64,000 nucleotides of DNA, taken from assembly GCA_035523875.1 (NCBI GenBank), contig DATKPY010000051.1:241090-305089 (forward strand), read 5' to 3'. Both the position numbers and the translations under genes were made by a program. This DNA is from JASHUC01 sp035523875. Its GTDB lineage: Bacteria; Pseudomonadota; Gammaproteobacteria; Steroidobacterales; Steroidobacteraceae. Shown here piece after piece: positions 44,342-53,131 of the stretch. Under the pieces are notes generated by a model. It made no database searches and was not told where the DNA came from. It worked only from the letters and a program-made list of their open reading frames with translations. Numbering within the stretch: the first letter of the stretch is position 1; every line of letters begins with the position of its first letter.

Positions 44342-45415
44342 ATGAAGACGGCCCGCTTGTTCCAGCTCACGGCGCTGCTCTTGGTCGTCGTCTCCGTGTT
44401 CACGGTGTGCTGGTGGATCTTCGATCAGCGCGAGTACACGGCGGCAAAGGTCGAGCAGGCGCAGCGGCTCTACACCGAGCAGCTCACCGCGGCGCGCGCG
44501 CTCATCGATGCGGGCGTGCCCGTCCCGCGCGTGGAGGAGCTGTTCCCCGACGTGACGGTGCGCGCCGGCAGGCCGGAGCTCGTGGGCGCGATCGTGCAGT
44601 CGCTCGCCGCGGAGCGCCGCCGCCGGGTGAAGCAGTATGTGTCGGAGGGCGGATTCTTCCTCATCGCGCTGTGCGCGTGCATCGCGGTGATCTGGAAGGC
44701 GCTGCGCGCGGAGGCGGAGGTCTTGAGGGAGCAGGACAACTTCCTCGCGCTCGTCTCGCATCAGTTCAAGACCCCGCTCGCGAGCCTGCAGCTCTCGCTC
44801 GAGACGATGAGCCTGCGCTCGCTCGCGCCGGAACAGTCGCGCAAGCTCATCGAGCGCATGCTCGCGGATCTGACGCGCATGGAGAGCATGGTCTCGAGGA
44901 TTCTCGACAGCGTGCGCTTGTCGCGCGGTCGCGTGGACATGCGGCGCGAGCCGGTCCCGCTCGCGAGCGCCGTCGCGCGCGTGGTCGCTCAGTTCCAGGA
45001 GCGGGCGGCCGAGGGCCACATCCAGATCCAGACCGAGGTGCCGGAAGATGCGCAGGTGCTCGCCGACCCGCTCGCGGTCGACGTGGTCGTGCGCAATCTC
45101 ATCGAGAACGCGCTCAACGCGGTGGCGCCCGTCGGCGGAGGCACGATCACGGTCGCCTCCCGACGGGTCGGAGCAGAGGTCGAGCTCGCGGTGCGCGACA
45201 GCGGCATCGGCTTTCGGCCCGCGGATCAGTCGCGACTGTTTGAGAAGTTCTCGCGCCTGAACCCCGGGGCGGGCGCGGGCTACTACGGCACGGGACTCGG
45301 CCTCTTCATCGTCAAGCGCCTGATGCAGCTCGTGGGCGGCCGCGTCGCCGCACGTAGCGAGGGCCTCGGGCGGGGCGCCGAGTTCGTGCTCATCTGGCCG
45401 GCTGATCTCTCGTGA
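44342..45415 (+). CDS. sensor histidine kinase embedded in the heme operon
   Basis: 357-aa membrane sensor kinase. Two membrane helices (about 8-27 and 103-120) frame a periplasmic segment of about 75 residues. The dimerisation motif is FLALVSHQFKTPLASLQ with phosphorylatable His140; the ATPase has NLIENALNAV, GIGF and GTGLGLFIVKRL boxes. Start at ATG 44342, 7 nt after hemL. Its stop overlaps the start of the response regulator gene (GTGA). The periplasmic sensor has no recognised domain. Its position suggests it regulates heme synthesis or shares its cue. Confidence 0.92.
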   Translation: MKTARLFQLTALLLVVVSVFTVCWWIFDQREYTAAKVEQAQRLYTEQLTAARALIDAGVPVPRVEELFPDVTVRAGRPELVGAIVQSLAAERRRRVKQYVSEGGFFLIALCACIAVIWKALRAEAEVLREQDNFLALVSHQFKTPLASLQLSLETMSLRSLAPEQSRKLIERMLADLTRMESMVSRILDSVRLSRGRVDMRREPVPLASAVARVVAQFQERAAEGHIQIQTEVPEDAQVLADPLAVDVVVRNLIENALNAVAPVGGGTITVASRRVGAEVELAVRDSGIGFRPADQSRLFEKFSRLNPGAGAGYYGTGLGLFIVKRLMQLVGGRVAARSEGLGRGAEFVLIWPADLS

Positions 45416-46134
45416 GCGCACCGGCCCATCGCATCCTCGTGGTCGAGGACGACCCGCATCTCGCGGCAGGGCTCGCGGAGAATCTGCGCGCGGAAGGCTT
45501 CGCGGTGGAAACGATCGCCGACGGCAATCTCGCTGTCGAGTGGTTCGAGCGGAACACCTGCGATCTCATCGTTCTCGATGTCATGCTGCCGGGGCGCGAC
45601 GGGCTGTCCGTGTGCCGCACGCTGCGCGAGCGCGGCACGCTCACTCCGGTGCTGTTTCTCACGGCGCGTGGAGATCCGGCCGACCGCATCCGCGGGCTCG
45701 AGGCGGGTGGGGACGACTATCTCGCCAAGCCCTTTCATTTGAACGAGTTCCTGCTCCGGGTGCGCGCGATCCTGCGCCGCTGGGAGTGGTACCGTTCGGG
45801 CAGCACGGCGGCGGCCGCCCGCATGCTGCGCTTCGCGGGGAACGAGGTGGACTTCAATGCCTTCCGCGGCCGCTCGTGGAACGGTGAGATCCAGGAGCTC
45901 ACCGAGAAGGAGGCGATGATCCTCAAGGTGCTCGCCGAGAAGCCAGGCGAGATCGTCTCGCGCGAGGATCTGCTCGAGCGCGTTTGGGGGTATGACGTAT
46001 TCCCCTCCACGCGCACCGTGGACAACTTCATTTTGCGTCTGCGCAAGCGCTTCGAGCGCGATCCGGCGAACCCGCGACACTTTCTCACCGTCTGGGGCGT
46101 CGGCTATCGCTTTCTGCCCGGAGACGCGCCGTGA
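45412..46134 (+). CDS. OmpR-family response regulator embedded in the heme operon
   Basis: 240-aa regulator: receiver domain (about 7-120) with acidic pair Glu12/Asp13, phospho-acceptor Asp56 in LIVLDVMLPGRDG and the K of YLAKPF, then an OmpR-type winged helix (TEKEAMILKVLAEKPGEIVSREDLLERVWGYD ... TVDNFILRLRKRFE). It is the partner of the kinase encoded just upstream (4-nt overlap) and itself overlaps hemC by 4 nt. In pseudomonads a LytTR-type AlgZ/AlgR pair sits before hemC; this OmpR-type pair is of a different kind. Confidence 0.94.
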   Translation: MSAPAHRILVVEDDPHLAAGLAENLRAEGFAVETIADGNLAVEWFERNTCDLIVLDVMLPGRDGLSVCRTLRERGTLTPVLFLTARGDPADRIRGLEAGGDDYLAKPFHLNEFLLRVRAILRRWEWYRSGSTAAAARMLRFAGNEVDFNAFRGRSWNGEIQELTEKEAMILKVLAEKPGEIVSREDLLERVWGYDVFPSTRTVDNFILRLRKRFERDPANPRHFLTVWGVGYRFLPGDAP

Positions 46135-47114
46135 GCGCGCGCGGTGCGCTGCGCATCGGCACGCGCGCCTCGCAGCTCGCGCTGTGGCAGGCGAACCGCG
46201 TGGCCGAGCTCCTCGCGTTGCAGCCGGAGGCTCCCGCCGCGACGCTCGTTCACATTCGCACCGAGGGCGATGCGCGCACGGACATCCCGCTCTGGCGGGC
46301 CGGTGGACGTGCGTTCTTCACGCACGAAATCGATCGGGCGCTCTTGGGCGGCGACATCGATGTCGCCGTGCACAGTCTCAAGGATCTCGCCACGGCGCTC
46401 GAGCAGGGTCTGACGCTTTGCGCCGTGCTCGAGCGCGAGGACCCGCGCGATGCGCTCATCGCGCGCGCGGGAGTCTCCCTCGCTGCGCTCCCCGCCGGCG
46501 CGCGCGTCGGCACGAGTAGCCTGCGCCGGCGTGCCTTTCTCGCGCGAGCCCGCCCTGACCTGAAGCTCGAGGAGCTGCGCGGCAACGTCCCGACGCGCAT
46601 CGAGCGGCTCGATCAGGGCGGTTACGAGGCGATCGTGCTCGCCGCCGCGGGCTTGAAGCGCCTCGGCCTCGCGGCGCGCATCTCCGAGTACCTCTCGCCG
46701 CAGCAGTTTCCCCCGGCCGTCGCACAGGGCGCGATTGGCGTCGTCGTCCGTGAGGGCGACACCCAGGTCGCGCGCTGGGTCAAGGGGCTCGACCACTTCG
46801 CGACGCGGGTCGCGATCGTCGCGGAGCGTGCGCTCTTGAAGCGCATCGAGGGGGGCTGCCAGGTGCCGCTCGGCGCGCTCGCCGCGGTGAGCGATCTCCG
46901 TCTCAGCCTGGAGGCGCGCGTCTGCGCGCTCGACGGCTCGCGCTCGCTCGCGGCGAGCGGCGAGACGCGGCTCGGCGCGGCGGACGCGACCCCTGCGAGC
47001 GCGATCGGGCGCGCAACCGCACTCGGTGAGCGCCTGGGCGATGAGCTGCTCGCGCAGGGCGCGATGGAGCTCATCGCGCAGCTGCGCGCCGCCACCGCGG
47101 TGTCACCGCCGTGA
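46131..47114 (+). CDS. hemC: hydroxymethylbilane synthase (porphobilinogen deaminase)
   Basis: Joins four porphobilinogen units into hydroxymethylbilane in the cytosol; 327 aa. Diagnostic segments: LRIGTRASQLALWQANRVA, FTHEIDRALLGGDIDVAVHSLKDL, GTSSLRRRAFL, and the dipyrromethane cofactor cysteine in IEGGCQVPLGAL (about Cys243). The start GTG 46131 overlaps the regulator stop. It is followed by hemD with a 4-nt overlap, the usual hemCD pairing. Confidence 0.97.
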   Translation: MSARGALRIGTRASQLALWQANRVAELLALQPEAPAATLVHIRTEGDARTDIPLWRAGGRAFFTHEIDRALLGGDIDVAVHSLKDLATALEQGLTLCAVLEREDPRDALIARAGVSLAALPAGARVGTSSLRRRAFLARARPDLKLEELRGNVPTRIERLDQGGYEAIVLAAAGLKRLGLAARISEYLSPQQFPPAVAQGAIGVVVREGDTQVARWVKGLDHFATRVAIVAERALLKRIEGGCQVPLGALAAVSDLRLSLEARVCALDGSRSLAASGETRLGAADATPASAIGRATALGERLGDELLAQGAMELIAQLRAATAVSPP

Positions 47115-47875
47115 TGAGATCCGTCGTCGTCACCCGCGATGAGGCCCCGGACGGGCCGCTCAGCTGCGAGCTGCGCGGATTCGGCCTGGCCGTGCTCTCC
47201 TGGCCCGCGGTGCGCGTGCTGCCTCCTGCGGACTCGCGCGCGCTCGATGCGGCGCTCGCGCGTGTGCGCGAATTCGACTGGATCGTATTTGCAAGCCGGC
47301 ACGCCGTCGAGGCGGTTGCGGAGCGCCTCGGTGGCCCGCCGTCCGGGCTCGAAGTGGCTGCGGTTGGCGCGCGCACGGCCGAAGCGCTGCGCGAGCGTGG
47401 CTGGCGCGTCGATGTGGTACCGCAGCGCGCGAGCGCCACCGAGCTGCTGGCGGTGCTCGCTCCGCGCATTGCGCGCGGCGCGCGCGTGCTCTCCCCCGCG
47501 AGCGCCCGGGCGCTCGCGACGCTCGGCGAGGGGCTGCGCGCGCTCGGCGCCGAGGTGTGCGAGGTCGAGGCATACCGCACCGAGGCGAATGCGCTCGATG
47601 TCGCGGCGTGCCGTGCCCACATCGAGCGCCAGGCGATCGGCGCGGTGACGTTCACGAGCCCATCGTGCGTCGAGGAGCTCGGGCATGCGCTCGGGCGCGC
47701 CCACTTCGAGCGGCTGCTCGCGACTTCGGCTGCGATCGCGCTCGGACCGACCACCGGACGCGCGCTCGCCGAGTGCGGATTCGAGCCGGTGCTCGCCGAT
47801 CCCGCGACGCTCGCCGGCCTCGCCGCCACCACGTATCGGGTGCTGCGCGAGAAGGATCGATTGACGACATCGTGA
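47111..47875 (+). CDS. hemD: uroporphyrinogen-III synthase
   Basis: Cyclises hydroxymethylbilane to uroporphyrinogen III; 254 aa. The family is poorly conserved, but VVVTRDEAPDGPLSCELRGFG at the start, FDWIVFASRHAVEAV, AVGARTAEALRERGWRVDVVP, and TFTSPSCVEELGHAL and IALGPTTGRALAECGF fit the two-lobe fold. The call relies also on its position between hemC and hemB. The start overlaps hemC by 4 nt. Confidence 0.92.
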   Translation: MMRSVVVTRDEAPDGPLSCELRGFGLAVLSWPAVRVLPPADSRALDAALARVREFDWIVFASRHAVEAVAERLGGPPSGLEVAAVGARTAEALRERGWRVDVVPQRASATELLAVLAPRIARGARVLSPASARALATLGEGLRALGAEVCEVEAYRTEANALDVAACRAHIERQAIGAVTFTSPSCVEELGHALGRAHFERLLATSAAIALGPTTGRALAECGFEPVLADPATLAGLAATTYRVLREKDRLTTS

Positions 47876-47885
47876 GGCAAGACGC

Positions 47886-48863
47886 ATGGGATTTCCGCTA
47901 GCAAGACCCCGCCGCCTGCGCCAGTCGGAGAGCTGGCGGCGCATCGTTCGCGAGACGCGGCTCACCCGCGAGGATCTCGTCTATCCGCTGTTCATCGTGC
48001 CCGGGACGCGCGTTCGCCGGCCCGTGGAGAGCATGCCCGGAGTGAGCCAGCTCTCGGTCGATGAATGCGTCGCCGAGGCGCGTGCGCTCGCCGATCTCGG
48101 AGTGCCGGCCTTGATTCTCTTCAGCGCGCCGGAGGTGAAGGATGCGAGCGCGTCGGCCTTCCTTGATCCGCAGGGGCTCGTTCCGCGCGCCGTGCAGGCG
48201 ATCAAGGCCGCCCGCCCGGAGCTGATCGTCTGGACCGACGTGTGTCTGTGCAGCGCGACTGATCATGGCCATTGCGGGCACGTGCTGGGCTCGGGCGCGA
48301 TCGACAACGATTCTTCGGTCGCGACGCTCGCGCAGGTAGCGCTCAATTACGCGCGCGCCGGCGCCGATGCGGTCGCACCGAGCGACATGATGGACGGGCG
48401 CGTGCAATCGATGCGTCAGCTCCTCGATCGCAACGGCTTGGCGGCGACACCGATCGTTTCCTATGCGGCCAAGTACGCCTCGGCGTTCTATGGGCCGTTC
48501 CGGGAGGCGGCAGACTCGGCGCCGGCCTTCGGTGACCGCCGCTCGTATCAGATGGATCCGGCGAATGCGCGCGAAGCGCTGCGCGAGGTCGCACTCGACA
48601 TCGAGGAGGGCGCGGACCTCGTGATGGTGAAGCCCGCAGGGCCTTATCTCGACGTGATCCGCCGTGTGCGCGATGCGGTCGACGTTCCCGTCGTCGCCTA
48701 TCAGGTCTCGGGGGAATTCAGCCTCATCAAGGCGGCCGCGGCGCGCGGGTGGATCGACGAGCGCGCGGCGGCATTCGAGACGCTCACCGGCATCAAGCGC
48801 GCCGGCGCCGATCTCATCGTGAGCTACTTCGCACCGGACATGTGCCGATGGCTGCCAGCGTGA
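47886..48863 (+). CDS. hemB: delta-aminolevulinic acid dehydratase (porphobilinogen synthase)
   Basis: Condenses two 5-aminolevulinate molecules to porphobilinogen; 325 aa. The catalytic zinc site is the Cys-rich type, with Cys120, Cys122 and Cys130 in DVCLCSATDHGHCG, pointing to a zinc enzyme. The Schiff-base lysines are in SYAAKYASAFYGPFREAA and LVMVKPAGPYLDVI. Located 10 nt after hemD and overlapping hemE. All upstream substrates are made by neighbours of the same operon. Confidence 0.97.
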   Translation: MGFPLARPRRLRQSESWRRIVRETRLTREDLVYPLFIVPGTRVRRPVESMPGVSQLSVDECVAEARALADLGVPALILFSAPEVKDASASAFLDPQGLVPRAVQAIKAARPELIVWTDVCLCSATDHGHCGHVLGSGAIDNDSSVATLAQVALNYARAGADAVAPSDMMDGRVQSMRQLLDRNGLAATPIVSYAAKYASAFYGPFREAADSAPAFGDRRSYQMDPANAREALREVALDIEEGADLVMVKPAGPYLDVIRRVRDAVDVPVVAYQVSGEFSLIKAAAARGWIDERAAAFETLTGIKRAGADLIVSYFAPDMCRWLPA

Positions 48864-49906
48864 GCCCCGGGGGGCCGGCGGGAGAGTCTGCGTTCCTGCG
48901 CGCGTGCCGCCGCGAGCCGGCGCCCTACACGCCGGTGTGGATCATGCGCCAGGCGGGACGGTATCTTCCGGAGTACCGGGAGCTGCGATCGAAGGTGGAC
49001 TTCGTCACGCTCACGCGCAGCGCCGAGCTCGCCGCGCAGGTGACGCTCCAACCTCTCGAGCGCTTTGCGCTCGATGCCGCGATTCTCTTCAGCGACATCA
49101 TGACGCCGCTTCAGGGGATGGGGATCGCGCTCGAGTTCGAGCCGGGTCCGGTCGTGCGCGAGCCGATCCGCACCGCCGCCCAGGTCGATGCGCTGCCGGC
49201 GCTCGTGCCGGAGCGCGATGTGCCATTCGTGCTCGAGGCCGTGCGTCTGGTGCGCGCCGGCGCGCCGCGCGGTGTCCCGCTCATCGGCTTCGCAGGTGCG
49301 CCGTTCACGCTGCTGTGCTACCTCGTGTGCGGGCGGCCGTCGAAGGAGTTCGCCGCGGCGCGCACGTTCCTCTATTCCGAACCGCACACCGCCGAACGCC
49401 TGATCGACCGGCTCGCCGATGCGATGGGGGCGTACCTCGCGGGGCAGGCCGCCGCCGGCGCCCAGGCGCTCATGGTGTTCGAGTCCTGGGCGGGGCTGCT
49501 CGGGCCGCGCGAGTACCGGCGCTTCGCGCTGCGCGGCGCGCGGCGCACGTTCGCAGCGTTGCGCGCGCTCGGCGTGCCGCTCATCTACTACGCCAATCAG
49601 GGCGCGACGCTCCTCGAATCGATCGGTGAGCTCGACGTGGACGTGGTCGGTATCGACTGGCGAACGCCGCTTGCACTGGCGCGCCGCATCCTCGGCGCGG
49701 ACAAGGCGCTGCAAGGCAACCTCGATCCGGCCGCGCTGTTCGCCGCACCCGTGGAGCTCGGCAAGCACATCGATGCGGTACTCGCCGATGCGGGCCCCGG
49801 GCCCGGTCACATCTTCAATCTCGGCCACGGCATCTGGCCGGAGACCGAGCCCGATGCCGTCGCCCGCCTGATCGATCACGTGCACGAGCGGACCGCGCGC
49901 CCATGA
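48848..49906 (+). CDS. hemE: uroporphyrinogen decarboxylase
   Basis: Removes four acetate carboxyls from uroporphyrinogen III to give coproporphyrinogen III; 352 aa from ATG 48848. GTG 48860, overlapping the hemB stop as GTGA, is an equally plausible start giving 348 aa. Signature 1 is PVWIMRQAGRYLPEYRELR, with further motifs LFSDIMTPLQGMG, GFAGAPFTLLCYLV, VFESWAGLLGPREY and GHIFNLGHGIWPETEPD. It overlaps hemF by 4 nt. Confidence 0.96.
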   Translation: MAASVSPGGPAGESAFLRACRREPAPYTPVWIMRQAGRYLPEYRELRSKVDFVTLTRSAELAAQVTLQPLERFALDAAILFSDIMTPLQGMGIALEFEPGPVVREPIRTAAQVDALPALVPERDVPFVLEAVRLVRAGAPRGVPLIGFAGAPFTLLCYLVCGRPSKEFAAARTFLYSEPHTAERLIDRLADAMGAYLAGQAAAGAQALMVFESWAGLLGPREYRRFALRGARRTFAALRALGVPLIYYANQGATLLESIGELDVDVVGIDWRTPLALARRILGADKALQGNLDPAALFAAPVELGKHIDAVLADAGPGPGHIFNLGHGIWPETEPDAVARLIDHVHERTARP

Positions 49907-50745
49907 GTGCCGCGGGTTCCGCTCCGACTCAATTCGCCGCCACGGCCGCGAGCTACTTTCGCGACCTGCAGGGGCGCATCTGCGCGGCGTTCGAGGCCTT
50001 CGAGCCGCTCGCGCGCTTCGAGCCGCGTGCCTGGAGCAAACCCGCGGGTCATCGCCTGGAAGGCGGGGGCGAAAGCCGCCTGATGCGCGGTCGAGTGTTC
50101 GAGAAGGTCGGCGTCAACGTGAGCCACGTGTGGGGCTCGCTCGCGCCCCAGTCGCGCAAGCAGATCGCGGGCGCGGAGGAGTCCGAGGGGCGCTTCGTCG
50201 CCTCAGGAATCTCGCTCGTTGCGCACATGACGAATCCGTACGTGCCGGCCGTGCACATGAACCTGAGGTTCCTCGCGACCAGCCGCGCCTGGTTCGGAGG
50301 CGGCTCGGACTTGACGCCCACGTACCCGTACGAGGAGGACACCGCCGAGTTTCACCGCGCGCTCGAGCAGGCGTGCGAGGCGTACCGTCCGGGCGCCTAC
50401 CGCGAGTACAAGGAGTGGTGCGATCGGTACTTCTACCTCCCGCACCGGCGCGAGCCGCGCGGGGTGGGCGGGATCTTCTTCGATGACCTTGCGAGCGGGG
50501 ATCCCGCGGCCGACTTCGCCTTCGTGCAGGGGGTCGGCGAGGCGTTCCTAGCGGTTTATCCGCGGCTCGTCGCGCGTCGCGAGCCGACGCCATTCGATGA
50601 GGCGGCACGCGAGCGACTCCTCGTGAAGCGCGGACGGTACGTGGAATTCAACCTCGTGTACGACCGGGGGACGAAGTTCGGGTTTGCCACCGATGCCGAC
50701 CCCGAGGCCTACCTCATGAGCCTGCCGCCGATCGTGAAGTGGTGA
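49903..50745 (+). CDS. hemF: oxygen-dependent coproporphyrinogen III oxidase
   Basis: Aerobic conversion of coproporphyrinogen III to protoporphyrinogen IX; 280 aa. Segments ESRLMRGRVFEKVGVNVSHVWG, NPYVPAVHMNLRFLA, FGGGSDLTPTYPYEEDT, and YLPHRREPRGVGGIFFDDL are characteristic. The start overlaps hemE by 4 nt. It is the last heme enzyme in the cluster; protoporphyrinogen oxidase and ferrochelatase genes are not in the window. Choice of the O2-dependent enzyme suggests an aerobic lifestyle. Confidence 0.97.
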   Translation: MSAAGSAPTQFAATAASYFRDLQGRICAAFEAFEPLARFEPRAWSKPAGHRLEGGGESRLMRGRVFEKVGVNVSHVWGSLAPQSRKQIAGAEESEGRFVASGISLVAHMTNPYVPAVHMNLRFLATSRAWFGGGSDLTPTYPYEEDTAEFHRALEQACEAYRPGAYREYKEWCDRYFYLPHRREPRGVGGIFFDDLASGDPAADFAFVQGVGEAFLAVYPRLVARREPTPFDEAARERLLVKRGRYVEFNLVYDRGTKFGFATDADPEAYLMSLPPIVKW

Positions 50746-50891
50746 GCGCGAGTTGACATATCGTCGAATCGGACGGCAAATGGTTCGATCGGGTCCCCTT
50801 CGGGCGGCGAAGTCCGCTTAATCCCGCCGAGTTGTCGGCATCGCTCGGAGCCCTCGGATAGAATTCGGCTCAGCCACAGGTGTCGCCTCTG

Positions 50892-52430
50892 ATGCATGTT
50901 CCGCTGCGTGTCGTCGCACCGAGCTCGGGTGAGCCGAGCTCGAATCCGCAGGACCGTGCGCACCTCATGGAGCGGCTCGCGAGGGCGGTCGGCGGCGCTG
51001 CGATCGGCCTGTGGGAGCTCGACTTCCGCAGCGAGCGGACGAGCTGGTTCAATGATTGGTGCGAGCGGCTCAGCCTGGATGCGTGTGAGGGCCGCGACCC
51101 GCTCGGACGGTGGGGCACGCGCATCCATCCCGAGGACTTGCCCGAGGCCGCGCGCCAGCTCAACAATCACTTGGCCGGCACCAAGGATCATTACGATGCG
51201 GAGTACCGCATTCGCGATCGGAGCGGCCGCTGGCGCTGGGTGTTCGAGCGCGGGCGCGTGATCGACCGCGCCGCCGACGGCGCACCGCTGCGCATGGTCG
51301 GTGTGTGCATGGACATCGACTCGCGCAAGGAGGCCGAGCTCGGGCTGCGCGAGGCGCTGCGGCGCAGTGAGTTCCGCTACCGGTCCGTCGCCTCGATGGC
51401 GCCGGGATACGTGTTCGAGTACCGCTTCGGCCCCGATGGATCCATCCAGCCGGTCTGGTTCAGCGAGGGCGTGCAGGGCGTGTTCGGCTGCTCGGTCGAG
51501 GAGTTTCTGCTGCGCGGCGGATTCAGGGCGTTCGTCCACCCGGAAGGCGAGACTGTCGCGCGGCGCGCGCGCCGCTCGCTCGCGAGCGATGTGCCGGAGT
51601 GCGGCGAGGTGCGCATCCGCACCGCGAGCGGGGAGTCCAAATGGCTCGCGACGAGCTCGATAGCGCTCCGCGATCCGCAGAGCGGCGCGGTGAGCGGCTT
51701 CATCGGTGCCGCCTACGACGTGACGGCGCGCAAGCTCGCCGAGCGCGAGCGCCAGGAGCTCGAGCGCGAGATCATCGAGATCGCGAACCGCGAGCAGCAG
51801 CGCATCGGGAGCGACCTGCACGATGGGCTCGGACAGGATCTCACCGGCATTGCGCTCATGCTCCGCGGCATCGGCGCGCAGCTGCGCAAGGAGGGCTCGG
51901 CCGCGTGCCTCGACATCGAGGATGTGATCAGTCTCGTCAACAACGCGATCGAGAGCACCCGCGCGCTCGCGCGCGGGCTCTCGCCGGTGAGCGCCGAGCG
52001 CGACGGACTCGCCGCCGCGCTGCAAGCGCTCGCCGCGCGCGCCACCGAGCGCTACGGGGTTCCCGTGAGCTTCGAGTCACGCACCGGGCAGCCGGTGCGG
52101 CTCGATGAGACGAGCGCAACGCATCTCTACCGGATCGCGCAGGAAGCGCTCACCAACGCGATGCGCCACAGCCTCGCATCAGAGGTGGCGATTCTCCTCG
52201 CCGCGAACGGGGAGACGCTCAGGCTCGAGATCACCGACAACGGCCGCGGATTCGCCGAGTCGGGGTGCGACGGCTCGGACGGCCTCGGTCTGAAGATCAT
52301 GCGCTACCGCGCGCAAATCCTCGGCGCGGATCTCACCTTCGAGCACGCGCCCGACGGTGGCACGACGGTGCACTTGAGCTGCTCGCTTGCCCATGCGCGC
52401 CCGAGCGCGGCCGTTCGCAGCGAGGCATGA
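50892..52430 (+). CDS. PAS-domain sensor histidine kinase (NarL-type, cytoplasmic)
   Basis: 512-aa soluble kinase. ATG 50892 follows an AGGTG-like site; GTG 50880 adds four residues. Two PAS domains are recognisable (about 25-150 with IGLWELDFRSERTSWFNDW and RDRSGRWRWVFERG, and about 165-280 with YRSVASMAPGYVFEYRF and VSGFIGAAYDVTARK). The HisKA_3 box IGSDLHDGLGQDLTGIALML holds the phospho-His (about 310). The ATPase carries RIAQEALTNAMRHS and DNGRGF. No membrane helix, so the signal is internal. Its stop overlaps the LuxR-type regulator's ATG. Confidence 0.92.
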   Translation: MHVPLRVVAPSSGEPSSNPQDRAHLMERLARAVGGAAIGLWELDFRSERTSWFNDWCERLSLDACEGRDPLGRWGTRIHPEDLPEAARQLNNHLAGTKDHYDAEYRIRDRSGRWRWVFERGRVIDRAADGAPLRMVGVCMDIDSRKEAELGLREALRRSEFRYRSVASMAPGYVFEYRFGPDGSIQPVWFSEGVQGVFGCSVEEFLLRGGFRAFVHPEGETVARRARRSLASDVPECGEVRIRTASGESKWLATSSIALRDPQSGAVSGFIGAAYDVTARKLAERERQELEREIIEIANREQQRIGSDLHDGLGQDLTGIALMLRGIGAQLRKEGSAACLDIEDVISLVNNAIESTRALARGLSPVSAERDGLAAALQALAARATERYGVPVSFESRTGQPVRLDETSATHLYRIAQEALTNAMRHSLASEVAILLAANGETLRLEITDNGRGFAESGCDGSDGLGLKIMRYRAQILGADLTFEHAPDGGTTVHLSCSLAHARPSAAVRSEA

Positions 52431-53131
52431 AGCAGCTCACCGCACGCGAGAGCCTCCCGCGCCACTCGGGCACGCAGCGGCGCGTGCTGATCGTCGATGA
52501 CCACCCGATCGTCCGCCAGGGCCTGCGTCGCATGATCGATCCGGAGCCGGATCTCATCGTGTGCGGGGAGGCGCAGACCGAGCGCGAGGCGCGCATCGCC
52601 GTGCGCGAGCTCGAGCCCGACGTAATCATCGTCGACATCTCCCTCGCGCAGGGGGATGGGCTCGAGCTGGTGCGCGATGTGCACGCGCAACGTCCGGCGC
52701 TGCCGATCCTCGTGCTCTCGATGCACGATGAGGCGATTTACGCCGGGAGACTGCTCGCCGCCGGCGCGAGCGGTTACATCATGAAACACGCGGCTTCCGA
52801 TCAGCTGCTCGAGGCGCTGCGGCGCGTGCTCGACGGCGGCACCTACGTGAGCGAGGCGCTCGCGAGCACCCTCGAGACGCCACGAGGCGAGGACACCGTC
52901 GGCGCCGCGGCGCTCTCCGATCCGATCGAGCGCCTGAGCAACCGCGAGCTGCAGGTGCTGAGCCTCATCGGTCGCGGCCTCTCCTCGCGCGAGACGGCCG
53001 AGATGCTGACCGTGAGCGTGAAGACGGTCGAATCGCACCGCCAGAGCCTCAAGCGCAAGCTCAATCTCCTCACGAACGCGCAGCTCCTGCAATTCTCGAT
53101 CAACTGGTATGCGAGCCGCAGCCGCTCGTGA
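52427..53131 (+). CDS. NarL/LuxR-type response regulator
   Basis: 234-aa response regulator. Receiver: VLIVDDHPIVRQGLRRMI with the phospho-acceptor Asp70 in DVIIVDISLAQGDG and the lysine in GYIMKHAAS. The C-terminal LuxR helix-turn-helix reads LSNRELQVLSLIGRGLSSRETAEMLTVSVKTVESHRQSLKRKL. ATG 52427 overlaps the kinase stop by 4 nt. An earlier in-frame opening at 52265 lies inside the kinase. Its end overlaps the annotated mutY start by 23 nt. Confidence 0.93.
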   Translation: MKQLTARESLPRHSGTQRRVLIVDDHPIVRQGLRRMIDPEPDLIVCGEAQTEREARIAVRELEPDVIIVDISLAQGDGLELVRDVHAQRPALPILVLSMHDEAIYAGRLLAAGASGYIMKHAASDQLLEALRRVLDGGTYVSEALASTLETPRGEDTVGAAALSDPIERLSNRELQVLSLIGRGLSSRETAEMLTVSVKTVESHRQSLKRKLNLLTNAQLLQFSINWYASRSRS

